DNA of 64,000 nt from Luzula sylvatica (taxonomy: Eukaryota > Streptophyta > Magnoliopsida > Poales > Juncaceae), in NCBI GenBank assembly GCA_946800325.1, contig OX326957.1, positions 53,625,798 to 53,689,797 of the forward strand, read 5' to 3'. Under the pieces are notes generated by a model. The model saw only the letters and a list, made by a program, of their open reading frames with translations. It made no database searches and was not told the DNA's origin. Shown one piece after another: positions 11,579-23,226 of this stretch. The number at the start of each line of letters is the position of its first letter. Position 1 is the stretch's first letter. Both the position numbers and the translations under genes were made by a program.

Positions 11579-13259
11579 AAACCACGGGTTTTTGTGTTTT
11601 TTTTTTCTCGTTCGAATTAGTATCTTGGGTCTCTAAATACAGGAGGAGTATGACCGTGCCGACTATGGAACTCGACTTGATGCAATCTATTTTACATGAT
11701 TATAACCTCGCTATGTATTATGGTGAGTCAACTCATGTGTCACATTTTTTAAATATAAATTTTGAATTTCAAGCAAGAACCAACTACATTTAAGTTGCTT
11801 TTCATTTTGTTCAAGAAATGGGAGAACTTAAAACACCTTCTCATCTAATAAGCTCGTACTCTCAACTAGCGGAGATTCTAAAGAAAGGTCAGTCACCTTC
11901 GATATTTTGGTTATACATGATGCTCCCAAAACTCACTCAAATATTCTTGATGATATGACAAGAATGTTTAGTTTGATTGATTAACACCACTAATTAAATG
12001 AATTAACAGGTTAATTGATCAGTTAATTGAATTGACATGTCAATTAACATGTATTAATATTAACATATTATAATGTATTGACGTGTCAATTAACCTTAAT
12101 TTAATTGTTAATCAATTCAACTAATCTTATTTTGTCTGTCTCATCAAGAATGTTGGAATGAAATTGGGGCCATAATATATTTTTCCCAAGATTTTCTAGA
12201 GATGGAATCCAAGCTCACATTACAATCTTCCCTTGTTTCGCTTGAGAGAAGGTGTTAGGAGTTAGAGATGATTTGTCTTTTCAAACTAATGAGATTGTTC
12301 TGTTTCGTAAATTAGTTCGGAATATGTCCTTTTGGACGAGAAAATTTAGTTCATAAAATTGTAAAAATTTGCTTTCTACTAAATTTTTGTTTAGATTATG
12401 ATGAACAATTCAGCTTGCAAATTTGAACGTCAAAAATAAAAAAATAAAAAAAAAATCAATCCAAATCACATGACTTTCTAGCCCAAATTTGGCGTACAAA
12501 TTAAAGTGGGCAATAATATTTTTGGACAATATGGTTGGGAATAGAATCTAGCCCGTAAGAATCAGAAAAGGATATCATTATTGGCCCAACACTTCTTGCG
12601 CATAAACATATCAATCAAAGGCCTTGGAAGAGTGCTTGATCATAAATGTACTTGCTAAAAATCAAATCATGTTCTAACAAATTTCAAGTTAATTATTGTA
12701 CACAACAAATTGAAAACTCTAATTTGTAGTGGTCAGATCTCAACGTCACTAACCTAATTAAATTAAAAGCATCGTTTTAAGCTCCATGCAAAGCATGCAT
12801 ATCATTTTATACATAATATATAATTTATGTAAAGCTAGATCTATATATCTTTATTTGATAGCTCATTCCAACTTAGAACTCACTTGTTTTTTATTCATAA
12901 GAAAGGAGAAAAAAAAAAGAGGAGAGGTCAGTTGTTTTATAAAGTTTTTAAAGTTCCTATTTCTCTTTATTCCTGACCATTAAGTGCCAGACAACACGCA
13001 TACAACTTGTCCTTGTGATGGTGTGTGTGTGTGTGTGTGTCCGCACCCACCATGATAAACCACTATATGCTTAAACGAGAGAACGAAGGTCAAATTTTAT
13101 TTTATTTTCCTTTCTTTCACGAACCTCAGCGCTCTTAAACTGGTGAAAGAAAACAGTAAAAAGAATTAATTAAATTCCACTAAATTGATATGATAGACCA
13201 ATACTGACGTCCATCAGTTTTGAGTGCTAGCTATATTATTTATTTCATATAGATATGTC
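11579..13259. other. AT-rich intergenic DNA with a dispersed repeat
   Basis: 11985-12140 is rich in AATTGA/TCAATT words and resembles 38760-38960 in inverted orientation, so both are copies of one dispersed repeat. A short (GT)n tract lies at 13020-13040. No gene recognised; the ORF at 12786-12983 shows no coding signature. Confidence 0.5.
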
Positions 13260-13806
13260 TAGGAATGTCAACGGGCGGGGCTAAACCGGTTCGGATAAGT
13301 CTCCTCCATATCCGAATCTGGATTTTCGGATATTATTCGAACCCAAACCGAAAATAACTACGGACAAAAAATCATATCCGAATCCGAATTCACGGATAAA
13401 TTTGTACCCGCGGGTATTACCCATTATCTGAAAATCACCAACAAAAAATCTAAAAAGTTATTATAAAAATACATAAAATCACTAATAATTTTAAATAAAT
13501 AAAAAAAATAACATGTTTAAATACATTAAAAATTCAAATATTACAAATAATTAAGTTATAAAACATACAAAATTTTCAAATTATTGGGTATTTTTGAATA
13601 TTTTTTAGTATTTTTCGGGTTCGGGTTGAGTATATTTTCGGATAACGAGTATGCCTGCAGGTAAAAGTTTACTCCATATCCGAATCTGGAGCGTGTATTT
13701 TTTTTCGGGTATTACTTGATCCGCGAGTATTTTTTCGGATATTACTTGTCCTTTTCAGGTCGGATACCCATCAGTTCATATTTTATACGATCCATTGACA
13801 TCTCTA
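13260..13806. mobile_element. hAT-like non-autonomous element, relic
   Basis: The left end TAGGAATGTCAACGGGCGG and right end CCATTGACATCTCTA form an imperfect terminal inverted repeat. Both flanks are filled with degenerate CGGATATCCGAA/GGGTATTACCC words typical of this plant repeat class. No 8 bp TSD could be confirmed, so ends are approximate. Confidence 0.5.
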
Positions 13807-14718
13807 CTCTAGTCCAAACAAAACAATACGAGACATGTGCCTCAGGATCAATTGTCACGAATTTACGGTTATAGAAGCTATCACATTATTACATTTTTGT
13901 AATTATATATTTGGGATGCTTTAAACTATTTCCATTTTCCGATCTAAGAATGTCGTAATTACATTAATGTAATGTAGCCAACGAGTTAAGAAGTAGCAAA
14001 TAGTAAATTAAAAAAAAAGTGTTATTTTTAACTTGTTCAATATTTGTATTGGATTATTTAAAAAAAAAATGCAAGCAGAGGCAGATTTATACAGGGGAAT
14101 TTATGTAGCCAGTGGTTCAGTGTTTTTATCGGAATAACAATTTAAATTTTATTGTTTGACCTCAAAAAAAATTTGTATTGTCATTTCAGCAGATGTTTTC
14201 TGTATATCCCCTCCCAAACACTGTCAAGATCGTTGATTGCACACTAATAATTTTGGATTTTTGGTCTATGCCTATGGCTGGTGACTAAGGATTAACTGGT
14301 ATAAGAGTCCGTACGAAGAAAAGAAAAAAGAAAGTTAAGAAAAGGTGGAGAACACAGGGGATCTTCTCATGGATTTCCAAGGCATGCAAAGCTTGCCTTT
14401 GTAATAATACAAAAGAAAGAAAAGAAGATCAATAATTCAATGTTTTGTATAGAACAGGTCAAATTTGGAGGGACAATTACATCAATGCATGAGATTTCAT
14501 CTTTGATTTTTTGATTTTGTGGGAGACCAGAAAAGAACATGAGAATGTGACATTTCAATCAATTCTTTACTTTTCTCTTGTCTCTTTAATTAATTACTAA
14601 TTAAGTTAGCCTTTCTTGAATATATATAATTTTGTTTCTATATTATATACAGAAAAAGAGGGAAAATCATATGATATTATTGTTCTTGCATAATGATGAT
14701 GACTCAAATATGTAGACA
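13807..14718. other. AT-rich intergenic DNA, nothing recognised
   Basis: No gene. 14070-14220 ends with TATCCCCTCCC and may be a worn MITE, but I cannot define its ends. Confidence 0.4.
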
Positions 14719-15237
14719 CCTATGTTGCACGGATACGGATACGGCGATACAGTAATTTTCAAAAAATCACGGATACAGATACGGCGATATAATTATTAAT
14801 TTAATATATTTATATTATATATAATTAATTAAATAATAAATTAATAATATTTTTAAATTAAATATCATGACAATAAATAATATCAATCAAACAATACAAG
14901 TATCATGAAACTATCATAAACTTGTTCTAGAAATATTTTATAACTAATCTAGAAATATCCTAGAAGTATCCTATATAATTTATTTAAAAATATTATGGGC
15001 CAAAATATATAATGGGCCGAAGTATCATAAATGGAGTATCTCAACCGTATCCTGGACGTATCCTCAGTCGTATCCTGCCGTATCCCCGCCGTATCCGAAA
15101 AAAAAAAATATTAAAATATTCGGATACGCCACGTGGCGTATCCGATACATATCCGAGCCGTATCGCACCCGTATCTGTATCAGATACGCGTATCCTCAGG
15201 ATACTTCTGCATTTTTGAAGTATCCGCGTAACATAGG
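14719..15237. mobile_element. TIR element with CGGATACG-type repeats
   Basis: Ends CCTATGTTGCACGGATAC and GTATCCGCGTAACATAGG are inverted repeats. TAGACA occurs directly on both outer sides and may be the target duplication. Both subterminal regions carry repeated GTATCC/GGATAC words, and the middle is AT-rich with no transposase. hAT-like is the best guess; the TSD length is uncertain. Two opposed ORFs at 15012-15244 are shadows of the repeats. Confidence 0.6.
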
Positions 15238-15661
15238 TAGACACATGTTATATATTTGTTATGTTGGCAGAATTTAACTATTTGTTATACCATTTTCATT
15301 TAGTAAATAGTTTATTTTATTTTTATAATAAATGAAGAAGATTTATATGTTTTTCATCAATGAAAATTAAATTCACAAGCTTTAATGATATATGATTTTT
15401 TGTGTCTTGGACCATGACCAATTGGCGGGCCCTAATTTTAATTAAGCAATTGAATGTTGTGTTAGGTTAAGTGCTGACTTCATGAAACCTAAGTTCTCAA
15501 CTTTCATTGGTATATTGTTTTGCACCTTTTTTTCCATTGACGCACTTAGGATGAATATTATTTTGCCCTTGTTTTGTGGATGGATAATGCCTTTCGAAGT
15601 GGCTTCCTCTTTTAGATATAATCATTTCATTTCACTATTTTCTAGATAAAAGTTGACCCTC
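15238..15661. other. Intergenic, nothing recognised
   Basis: AT-rich unique-looking DNA between two transposable elements. No ORF or RNA gene seen. Confidence 0.4.
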
Positions 15662-15694
<33 letters not shown>

Positions 15695-15705
15695 TATATA
15701 TATAT

Positions 15706-15909
15706 GGAGGCTAACATACTTAATTAAGTACTAAATATTTGATACTTAATATTTTTTAATCATTGGATTTACATTGAGATTTGTATTTCTTTCATGATGA
15801 TCATGAAATTTTGTGCACATCATTAAATGCACAAATCTCAATGCAAATCAAATGATTAAAAAACATTAAGTATCAAATCATTGGTACTTAATTAAGTATG
15901 TTAGCCTCC

Positions 15910-15910
<1 letters not shown>
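15706..15910. mobile_element. Palindromic MITE inside a (TA)n microsatellite
   Basis: About 205 bp. The arms begin GGAGGCTAACATACTTAATT and end in its complement (AATTAAGTATGTTAGCCTCC), and pairing extends through most of the element. The left flank 15662-15705 and right flank 15913-15948 are (TA)n, so it sits within one microsatellite. It is related to the elements at 21185 and 21465. Confidence 0.75.
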
Positions 15911-15951
<41 letters not shown>

Positions 15952-16146
15952 CACTATAAATGTGAACAAACAAAATTTGTCTTGTGCAGAATTAATTGAA
16001 AACTAAGAAAAGGAAGAAACTAAATGTAATTCATGCTTGGATTGTTGAATAGTCGAAAAGTAGAAAAAACGAAAGAGTGGTTATTTCATTTATTCGATAA
16101 AATCATTGAGACGAGAAAATGACTCAAGAGATGTACATGATTAATC

Positions 16147-16262
16147 AATGGGCTCATATCACAGTTTGTTGAGTGTTTGACACAAAAAGTCATATGTTGT
16201 GAAAATTTGTGCGTTCAAATCTCATTAACATCAATTAATGAAAGACAAACGAGGCTTCTCAA
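16147..16262 (+). mobile_element. tRNA-type SINE, diverged
   Basis: The box B-like GTGCGTTCAAATCTCATT is followed by AACATCAATTAATG. It shares layout with the copies at 16515, 33015, 33992 and 43561. Box A is weak. Confidence 0.5.
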
Positions 16263-16514
16263 TATATTCTAAAAAAAAATTACATGATTAAAAAAGTTCG
16301 AAATATCCTTAAACTTATGATTCGATTATGAAATTGTGTTTAATCATTATTTTCAATTGAAAAAAAAAACAAAACGGCTTTGGGATTGAATAAATGTATA
16401 TTACGAAAAATAAATAAAAATAGAAGAGCTGCGAAATAGGAAAAGAACAATCACATGGCATACGAAAGAAGAAAAATTCATTCATGTTACATTAAATGAA
16501 ATACTTCTTGTCAA

Positions 16515-16640
16515 TTGTCTCATAACCCAGTTAGTTCATGGTTGAGTATGAGACATAAAAAAATAATATATTTTGAGAGGTTGTGGGTTCAAATACCATT
16601 AACATCAATGGATGGATGATATGTGAGTCTCCTCAATTTT
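16515..16640 (+). mobile_element. tRNA-type SINE
   Basis: GTTCATGGTTGAGTATGAGAC near the head, box B-like GTGGGTTCAAATACCATT, then AACATCAATGGATGGATGA. Pol III promoter layout as in tRNA-derived SINEs. Confidence 0.55.
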
Positions 16641-17134
16641 TTATAAAAAAATACTTCCTAATGCACTATTCCATTTTTTACCAACATCTACTTTATTAGT
16701 TGACCCGTACTCCTTATCGTGTGACAAGTAATTAGTAATTGTCTAATTATGTCATCACAAAATTAATATTTATAGGTAAATCCCCAAATTTGATCTTTGC
16801 CAACTAAGGGGTCGTTTTAGGATTTGGATCACCAAGAAGTTCTAGTAAAGAATAGTTTAGCAAATAATTTCTACACTTTAAAATTGAATGTTTGGACGTA
16901 TTTTAGAATTTGATTGAAGATTTTCTAGTTATGAAATTTATCAATCTCTTATTTTAAATTTATTTGTATGCAATTTTCCATGCAACTTTATCATAATCAT
17001 TTCAATCATTAAATTAAAAAATGTAATAAAATATAAACCATGTATTAAGCACAATTTTATTTGTAGATATTTATATGTCCATTAATTTACATATAGTTTT
17101 AAACAATTTTAGAAGTACATATCACATTACAATG

Positions 17135-17450
17135 ATGATGTGTCAAAGTATTATTCGTTAGATTAATGTTGAACCTATTGTATTACATTATATTATATTA
17201 TATTACATTATATTATATATTATATTATATTATATTATATTACGTTATATTATATTACATTAAATTAAATTAAATAACATTATATTATAATCTAGTATAT
17301 TATAGTATTTTATAGTATTCTATTCTATTATTTTATATCCTATTATGTTATATTATTTTATCGTATGCTATTGTATATTTTTTATATTTTATTCTATTCT
17401 ATTGTTTTATATTTATGTATCATGTTATGTTATATTATATTATATTATAG
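17135..17450. repeat. Degenerate (TATTA)n repeat
   Basis: Runs of ATTATATT and TATTACAT with drift toward TTATTTTATC. A smaller patch recurs at 19495-19562, on the other side of the LTR cluster, so the cluster may have inserted into it. Confidence 0.7.
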
Positions 17451-18845
17451 ACAAAACGTGTGTAAACTTGTTTAACTTGTTCGATTATGTTCTCTAATGG
17501 AGAAAACGGTTTTCTCCTCTTTCTCTCTTTCTTTCTTTCATGTTCAACCTCTTGGATAATGATTCTTGACTGATTAGTCTAAATCGCCTTATTAAGGAGA
17601 GAGAAACATCCTATTTATACTTAAATATGATAAAGAATGGGTCAAAAGATGTATGTATCTAATACACACATCCTGCGAACATTAAGTTTGAACGGACACG
17701 TCGTTCTGTTCGAACGGACCTTCACTGTTCCACATAATTTTATTCCAGATAATATACGAAGCATTTCGTTCGAACGGAGCTACATGTGTTGGGTATCGGC
17801 ATCACCCCGGAGTCCGGCACAGCAGATTGTCGGGCCCGGTCCAATCCAATCCCGAGGACCACGCCGTCGACTTCATGATACGAATCGAGCACTAATATCT
17901 AAAACTTGTCATACCTCGTGAAATTGATCGCGACGAAGGGTAGACACGTTCTTGTTATTGATGCTGCTCCGATTCTCCGGCAACACGTGCGTCCCACGCC
18001 CGCACGATTCGACACCGTCGGTGAAGATTCACCTTGTCCTATACAACCGAAACCGTTCCGGTTAAGCTCTGATCTTGCTCGTTCTTGCTCTCATTGGATC
18101 ATCCGTGGAAAAATCTCAACTGAGATCTCTCTACCTCTATCCACCTCGGGTTATCGTCTTTCGGTTACTCGCAAATCTTCCCAGTAAACTTATAATCTTG
18201 CTTAATTCTTAATTTAAGAAACTGTTTCTCTAATTCACCTTTTTCTCTCTAATGGCTATATTCTTTCTTGAGGAACATGAAATGTTAGAATGATTTCTTC
18301 TATTTCCCACTCATCCCGATCTGGAGATTAATCTCCATTAATCTCAGATCTAAGCAATTAATTAAGGATAATTAATTGGAGAATTTTGATAAAACTGGCA
18401 ACACATAATTCGAAACATAGTCCATTCGAACGCACCATAAGGTTCGTTCGAACGAACCAGACACTGTTACTATATTCCAATTCTACACAGGTCCGTTCGA
18501 ACAGGAATAACCCATTCGTTCGGATGAACCATCATAGTCCGTTCGAACGAACTCTCTCCTGGTTCTTGAGTTTGCAAAATCTATCCTTATTTGTACATTC
18601 TTCTAGTTGATCCAAAATTGTATTTCCTTCAACATGTCCGTTCGAACGGAACCTTCTCTATCTCGAGTTGTATAAACTCTTTAACAGCTCGTAGCCCTTC
18701 GTTCGAACGAAGCTAAGCTTCCGTTCGAACGGAGAAGTCTCTGGAACTTAACTTTGCATAATCATATTATGCACTTAATTAAACCCATGAACTTTCATGT
18801 TCATATATCTTTATATTTACATTTTTACCGTTGATCCAAAATTAA
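17451..18845 (-). mobile_element. Lineage II LTR, split by a younger solo LTR
   Basis: The two parts are 17451-17786 and 18632-18845. The left part carries a leader-like GAGAAAACGGTTTTCTCC and pyrimidine runs; the right part carries dyads and CCGTTGATCCAAAATTAAAG near the LTR start. Dyads with core TTCGAA lie at 17690-17782 and 18636-18745. Its outer edges are not sharply defined. The minus orientation follows from resemblance to 5240-6252. Confidence 0.6.
17787..18631 (-). mobile_element. Solo LTR, lineage II, 845 bp
   Basis: The plus-strand ends are TGTTGGGTATCGG and GTATTTCCTTCA, so the minus strand runs TGAAGGAAATAC to CCCAACA. The target duplication ACATG is perfect (17782-17786 and 18632-18636). 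No internal region is present, which fits LTR-LTR recombination after insertion. Dyads with core TTCGAA occupy 18418-18551. The U5 half resembles the LTR at 22018 (GATACCCAACA end, GATCAATTTCACG-type block). Confidence 0.85.
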
Positions 18846-19485
18846 AGTTTATTCATGAGTTGTAGTCTCTCGGTCACACACGCAACTGCCTAGACATAGC
18901 ATGTGCGAACTTGCTTGACTCGTTTGATTATTATCGATAATGGAGAAAACATATTTTCTCCTTTTTCTCTTTCTCTCCTTGTTCACACCCTTTGAATAAG
19001 TGTAAGAATGATCTCAACAGGTTAGGACACTTAGAGGAGAGAGAAACATAATATGTATATTTCATAAGATAAGGATATACAAAGGTGTGCATATCATATA
19101 TGCAAAACTGTGTATAACACATTATTCACACGCAGAATCCAGTGAACCTTCCGTCTGGACGGAGCTAAGCTCCCATCTAGGCGGAACACCTTCTGTTACA
19201 AGTTCAATTCTATCATTATAGAATTTGTAACCTTCCATCTAGACGGAGTTAAGCTTCCGTCCAGACGGAACATCTTCTGTCTCATAGTTTAATTAGTGAA
19301 TTCCTATTATCACTAATCTCATAGCCTTCCGTCTGGACGGAGCTAAGCTTCCGTCCAGACGGAATATCCCATGGAATCCATATTTGTATAATCTCATTAT
19401 ACACTTATTAATTATCACGAACGCGTACGTTCGTTTATCCTTATATGTACATTTTTACCGTTGATCAAAAACTGTATTTCCTTCA
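18846..19485 (-). mobile_element. Lineage II LTR fragment with a different dyad core
   Basis: The minus strand starts TGAAGGAAATACAG at 19485. The segment near 18850-18930 matches 5770-5870 of the 5240 LTR in reverse (CTCTCGGTCACACACGCAA). Its dyads use CCGTCTGGACGG and CCGTCCAGACGG, not TTCGAA. The U5 end is missing on the left. Confidence 0.7.
19140..19365. promoter_or_regulatory. Three paired dyads, core CTGG/CCAG/CTAG
   Basis: Each pair is CCGTCTGGACGG, spacer AGCTAAGCTT, CCGTCCAGACGG or a close variant, 22 bp centre to centre. The whole pair is itself a near-palindrome of about 38 bp. The three pairs lie at 19147-19186, 19230-19270 and 19326-19364. Confidence 0.8.
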
Positions 19486-20513
19486 ATATTGTTTTATTAT
19501 TACATTACATTATGTTATATTATATTATATTATATTATATTATATTGTTTGTTTATATTATATCATTCTAGCATGACGCGTCCTTGAATCCTTGTCGATG
19601 TGTATTAGTATCCAATGAACTGGAATCATTAATTATGTATCAAATGAAGGGACATAAATATCGTATAATTGTAAAAAATCATTAGATATATTATTGTCAT
19701 GTCCAAGTTTTATACTGTTTTGTTTTACGCCGAGCAACCAAGTCTCATAATTATCCTTAATTCACAAAAGAGAACGTTATATTTATCTTTGAAAATATCA
19801 AAAATAATATTTGTCATATATATCACTCGAAAAAAAAGAATATCGTATTTACCCTTCCAAAAATCCAGAACATCATATTTATCTTCGAAAAACTTATAAG
19901 ATATTAAAAAAAAATATTAACAATACAAAGGGTATACATAGTTACCCCCCTAAAAACCCAATATATCACATTTATCGTTCGAAAAATAAAAATATCATAT
20001 TTACCCTTCCAAAAATCCAGAATATCATTTTTCCTTGAAAAACTTCCAAATTAAAGATGATATAGAAGATTTACATATTAGCCCTTCTTAAAACCCAAAA
20101 ATATCATATTAATTATTCATAAAAATACATATTAAATATGGTTTACAGTTAAACAACATTTAACCAAAACAATTAAAATAAGTATTTAAAATAACTCTTT
20201 TATAGAACTGCTTTGAAATAAAAAAAATTGAAATTGAAAAAAATCAGTTTTGAAATATAAAAAAACTAAAAATAAAGCTAAAGATTTCAAATACAAAATG
20301 TTTTATCATAAAAATAAATTTAAATGATTATTCGTGTGGACACGGTTCATGCAAATATTTGAATCATTGTTATTTGTAGGTGCTTGAGTGTACAGAACCA
20401 TGTATATTCAAAGAAATTCAATGTTTACATCGATTATAACATTTGGATCATCAAAATGGTGGACGGTCCAGATTTTTTAGGTGATGTTGAAAAAATGATA
20501 CGAGAAAAATGTG

Positions 20514-20517
<4 letters not shown>
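19486..20517. other. AT-rich intergenic DNA with short dispersed repeats
   Basis: (TATTA)n at 19495-19562. 19690-20110 repeats ATATCATATTTACCCTTCC and AAAAATCCAGAA words a few times, a degenerate local repeat. No gene. Confidence 0.5.

Positions 20518-20610
<93 letters not shown>
20518..20610. repeat. (TA)n microsatellite, about 92 bp
   Basis: Uninterrupted TA. It flanks the element at 20611 and produces meaningless Ile-Tyr ORFs on both strands. Confidence 0.98.
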
Positions 20611-20611
<1 letters not shown>

Positions 20612-21149
20612 CAAGGCTCAATGGTCAACACTCTTGTATGGCCAACGCCGACCAACGGAGCTAATTTCTCTAAATCTAAATATCAAAATAAAATTTCAAC
20701 CGTATGGATATGTTCTTTATCACTTATAAATGTTGTAGATTTAATTTCATAGAAAATAAAAGTTTCTATCATATTCATCATAACACGTAAAATAATTGAC
20801 GGTCGAAATTTTTTATGACATGATTTATCATAAAATAACTTGCAAAATTCAAATTTTTTTCGATGGATTCAATTTAATTTATATAGATTGGATTAGGATC
20901 AAATTTCATAATATTTCGAGTTTTACTTCATGGGAATCGAAAAATTGAACAAAATAAATGGTTGTGAAAATATGTTGTTGTTTTTGTTAGATCAAATTAT
21001 GAAAATCACACGAAATTTATTATACAATGTATCTATATGATATTGATCATATCTATATGGGTGGATTTTGATTTTCAATTATCGATTTAGAGAAATTAAC
21101 TCCGTTGGCCGGCATTGGCCATACAAATATGTTGGCCACTGAGCCTAGT

Positions 21150-21151
<2 letters not shown>
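20611..21151. mobile_element. TIR element of ~540 bp inside (TA)n
   Basis: The left end carries AAGGCTCAATGGTCAACAC and the right end GTTGGCCACTGAGCCTAG. Inverted similarity runs about 65 bp inward, to TAATTTCTCTAAAT against ATTTAGAGAAATTAA. The flanks are (TA)n at 20518-20610 and 21152-21184. There is no coding region, so it is non-autonomous. It is a different family from the palindromic MITEs beside it. Confidence 0.75.
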
Positions 21152-21184
<33 letters not shown>

Positions 21185-21187
<3 letters not shown>

Positions 21188-21412
21188 GATGGCTAAGATA
21201 CTCAATTAAGTATCATCTATTGGGTACTTAGGATTTTTTGATCATTGGATTTGCTTTGAGATTTGTGTTTTTTAATGCTATATATACTCATCATTAATGA
21301 TTGCCATATCCGTTTATGCTAGTCATTAAATGCACAAATCTCAAAGCAAATCCAATGGTCAAAAATTTCTATGTACCAAACTCATGATACTTAATTAAGT
21401 ATATTTGCCATC

Positions 21413-21415
<3 letters not shown>
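21185..21415. mobile_element. Palindromic MITE inside (TA)n, copy 2
   Basis: Arms GAGGATGGCTAAGATACTC and TTGCCATCCTC. The inner part pairs GGATTTGCTTTGAGATTTGTG with its complement. (TA)n lies on both sides. Confidence 0.78.
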
Positions 21416-21464
<49 letters not shown>

Positions 21465-21467
<3 letters not shown>

Positions 21468-21689
21468 GATGGCTAAGATACTCAATTAAGTATCATGAGT
21501 TAGGTAGTTAGGATTTTTTTTATCATTAGATTTGCTTTGAGATTTGTGTTTTCTAATGCTATAAATACTCATCATTAAATATTGCCATATCAGTTTATGC
21601 TAATCATTAAATGCACAAATCTCAAAGCAAATCTAATGGTCAAAAAGTCTTAAGTACCAAACTCATGATACTTAATTAAGTATCTTAGC

Positions 21690-21696
<7 letters not shown>
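21465..21696. mobile_element. Palindromic MITE inside (TA)n, copy 3
   Basis: Close relative of the copy at 21185, separated from it by a (TA)n tract of about 49 bp. The right end GTATCTTAGCCATCCTC runs into (CT)n. Confidence 0.78.

Positions 21697-21780
<84 letters not shown>
21697..21780. repeat. Compound microsatellite (CT)n(TA)n(TG)n
   Basis: Three adjoining dinucleotide tracts. The CT tract directly continues the MITE end. Confidence 0.95.
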
Positions 21781-21782
<2 letters not shown>

Positions 21783-22017
21783 GATATAAATTAATATTCC
21801 TACAATTTACTCATTTGCATCCGAACATATTTTTTTATATAATACTTCATATTACTATAGAATTTGCAAAATTCAAATTATAATTCTTAAAAACTATCTT
21901 TCTTATGCTATGAATTTCTGGTACATCCAAACAGGCCCTGAATAATTAATTTCCAGTAAATGTGTCAAGATATCTCATTGAGATTGGCTTCTATATTTAT
22001 AATTTAGGTGAATTATA

Positions 22018-22979
22018 TGAAGGAAATACAGTTACAGATCAACTAGTTGAATGTACAAATGAGTGTAGACAAACATACGTGTTCGTCGGAACGATTGGAT
22101 GCATAATAAGATTATGCAAATCTGGCAGAAATTACATGGTGCGTCATGACGCACCATATTGTGCGTCATGACGCACAATAAGAGTAATTCTGAGAAAGCC
22201 AATCTGTGAGTAGTGCGTCATGACGCAAGTTATCTTGCGTCATGACGGTACACATGAGTGGTGCGTCATGACGGACGTTATCGTGCGTCATGACGGTACA
22301 CTGTGTAACGGCTATATCCAAGTAAATGTGACTTGTGCGTCATGACGCACCATATCTTGCGTCATGACGCACAGTGATCCGAATTCTGGATTAGCAGTTT
22401 CTGATACTCATTAATACACCATTAACTCTCAGATTAATATAAGATCTGTGGATTCTTCTTCCTCTCTCTCTCTGGCTGCCAGACCTAATTCTTGAGAAGA
22501 AGAGAGAAACTTGTGTGACAAGTGAAGGAGAATTGGAGATTGTTTTGAGCAAGTTTGCGGGAATTTTAGGGGAATTCGCCGCAACCGAAAGACGTTAGCT
22601 CGAGGTGGATACGAGTAGAGAGATCTCAACTGAGATCTTCGACTGTGATCAATCGAGAGCAAGGACGAGCAAGGTCGGAGACGAACCGGATAAATTCCGG
22701 TTGTATACGACAAATCGGAGCTTCGTATTAGGTGTCGAATCGCGCGGGCGTGGGACGTGCGTGTCGCCGGAATCGAAGCAAGCAGCAGCTAACAGAGTCA
22801 ACCCGTCTCCGTGATCAATTTCACGCGGTATGATTCTCTATGAATTAAGCGTTAATTTCATAGGTTAGATGCATTTCATGATTCGTACTTTCGGGTCGTT
22901 GACGTGGTCCTCGGGATCGGGTCGGACCGGGCCTCTCAATCCGCTGCGCGGGGCTCGGTAGTGACGCCGATACCCAACA
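22018..22979 (+). repeat. 5' LTR, 962 bp
   Basis: TGAAGGAAATACAG to CCCAACA. Order: dyad array (22139-22372), TATA-like AATATAAGA near 22436, CT-rich leader, U5. Offset to the 3' LTR is exactly 6635 bp. Confidence 0.93.
22139..22372. promoter_or_regulatory. Dyad array in U3, core CATG
   Basis: Eight dyads in four pairs, for example GTGCGTCATGACGCAC, spacer CATATT, same again: 22 bp centre to centre. Some have a G/C swap on one arm (GCGTCATGACGG). An identical array is at 28774-29007 in the 3' LTR. Confidence 0.88.
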
Positions 22980-22997
22980 GTGGTATCAGAGCGATCG
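22980..22997 (+). other. Primer binding site, tRNA-iMet type
   Basis: GTGGTATCAGAGCG immediately after the LTR end CCCAACA. Confidence 0.88.
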
Positions 22998-23226
22998 TCA
23001 CGATTCGATCGTCGAATCGATTTCGAATAAGTGTTATTCGGAATTTCATGTAGAATTTTAGGACATAATCATTTAGTTGTAAAATTAGGACCATAGAAAT
23101 CTTACTAGTATTTGATCATGAGATGATCAAAAGAATCTAGAAGTAATCATGAATTGTTCATGATTAATCGTTTTTGAAACGATTAAAATCTGTTAAAATT
23201 ACAAAATAAAACTGAATTTCAGGTCT

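Larger units (their letters stand above)
15950..17134. other. Intergenic DNA with two SINE copies
   Basis: AT-rich. It holds the two SINEs listed next; nothing else recognised. Confidence 0.5.

Noticed and set aside
20434..20729. Opposed ORFs encoding alternating Ile-Tyr
   Set aside because: Pure read-through of a (TA)n microsatellite.
22139..22372. Regularly spaced short palindromic repeats resembling a CRISPR array
   Set aside because: Spacers are only 6-8 bp and near-constant, the arrays lie in LTRs of plant retrotransposons, and no cas-like gene is present.
22429..22814. ORFs of 94 and 69 codons repeated identically at 29064-29449
   Set aside because: They lie in the U5 half of both LTRs; the repeat reflects LTR identity, not a gene pair.
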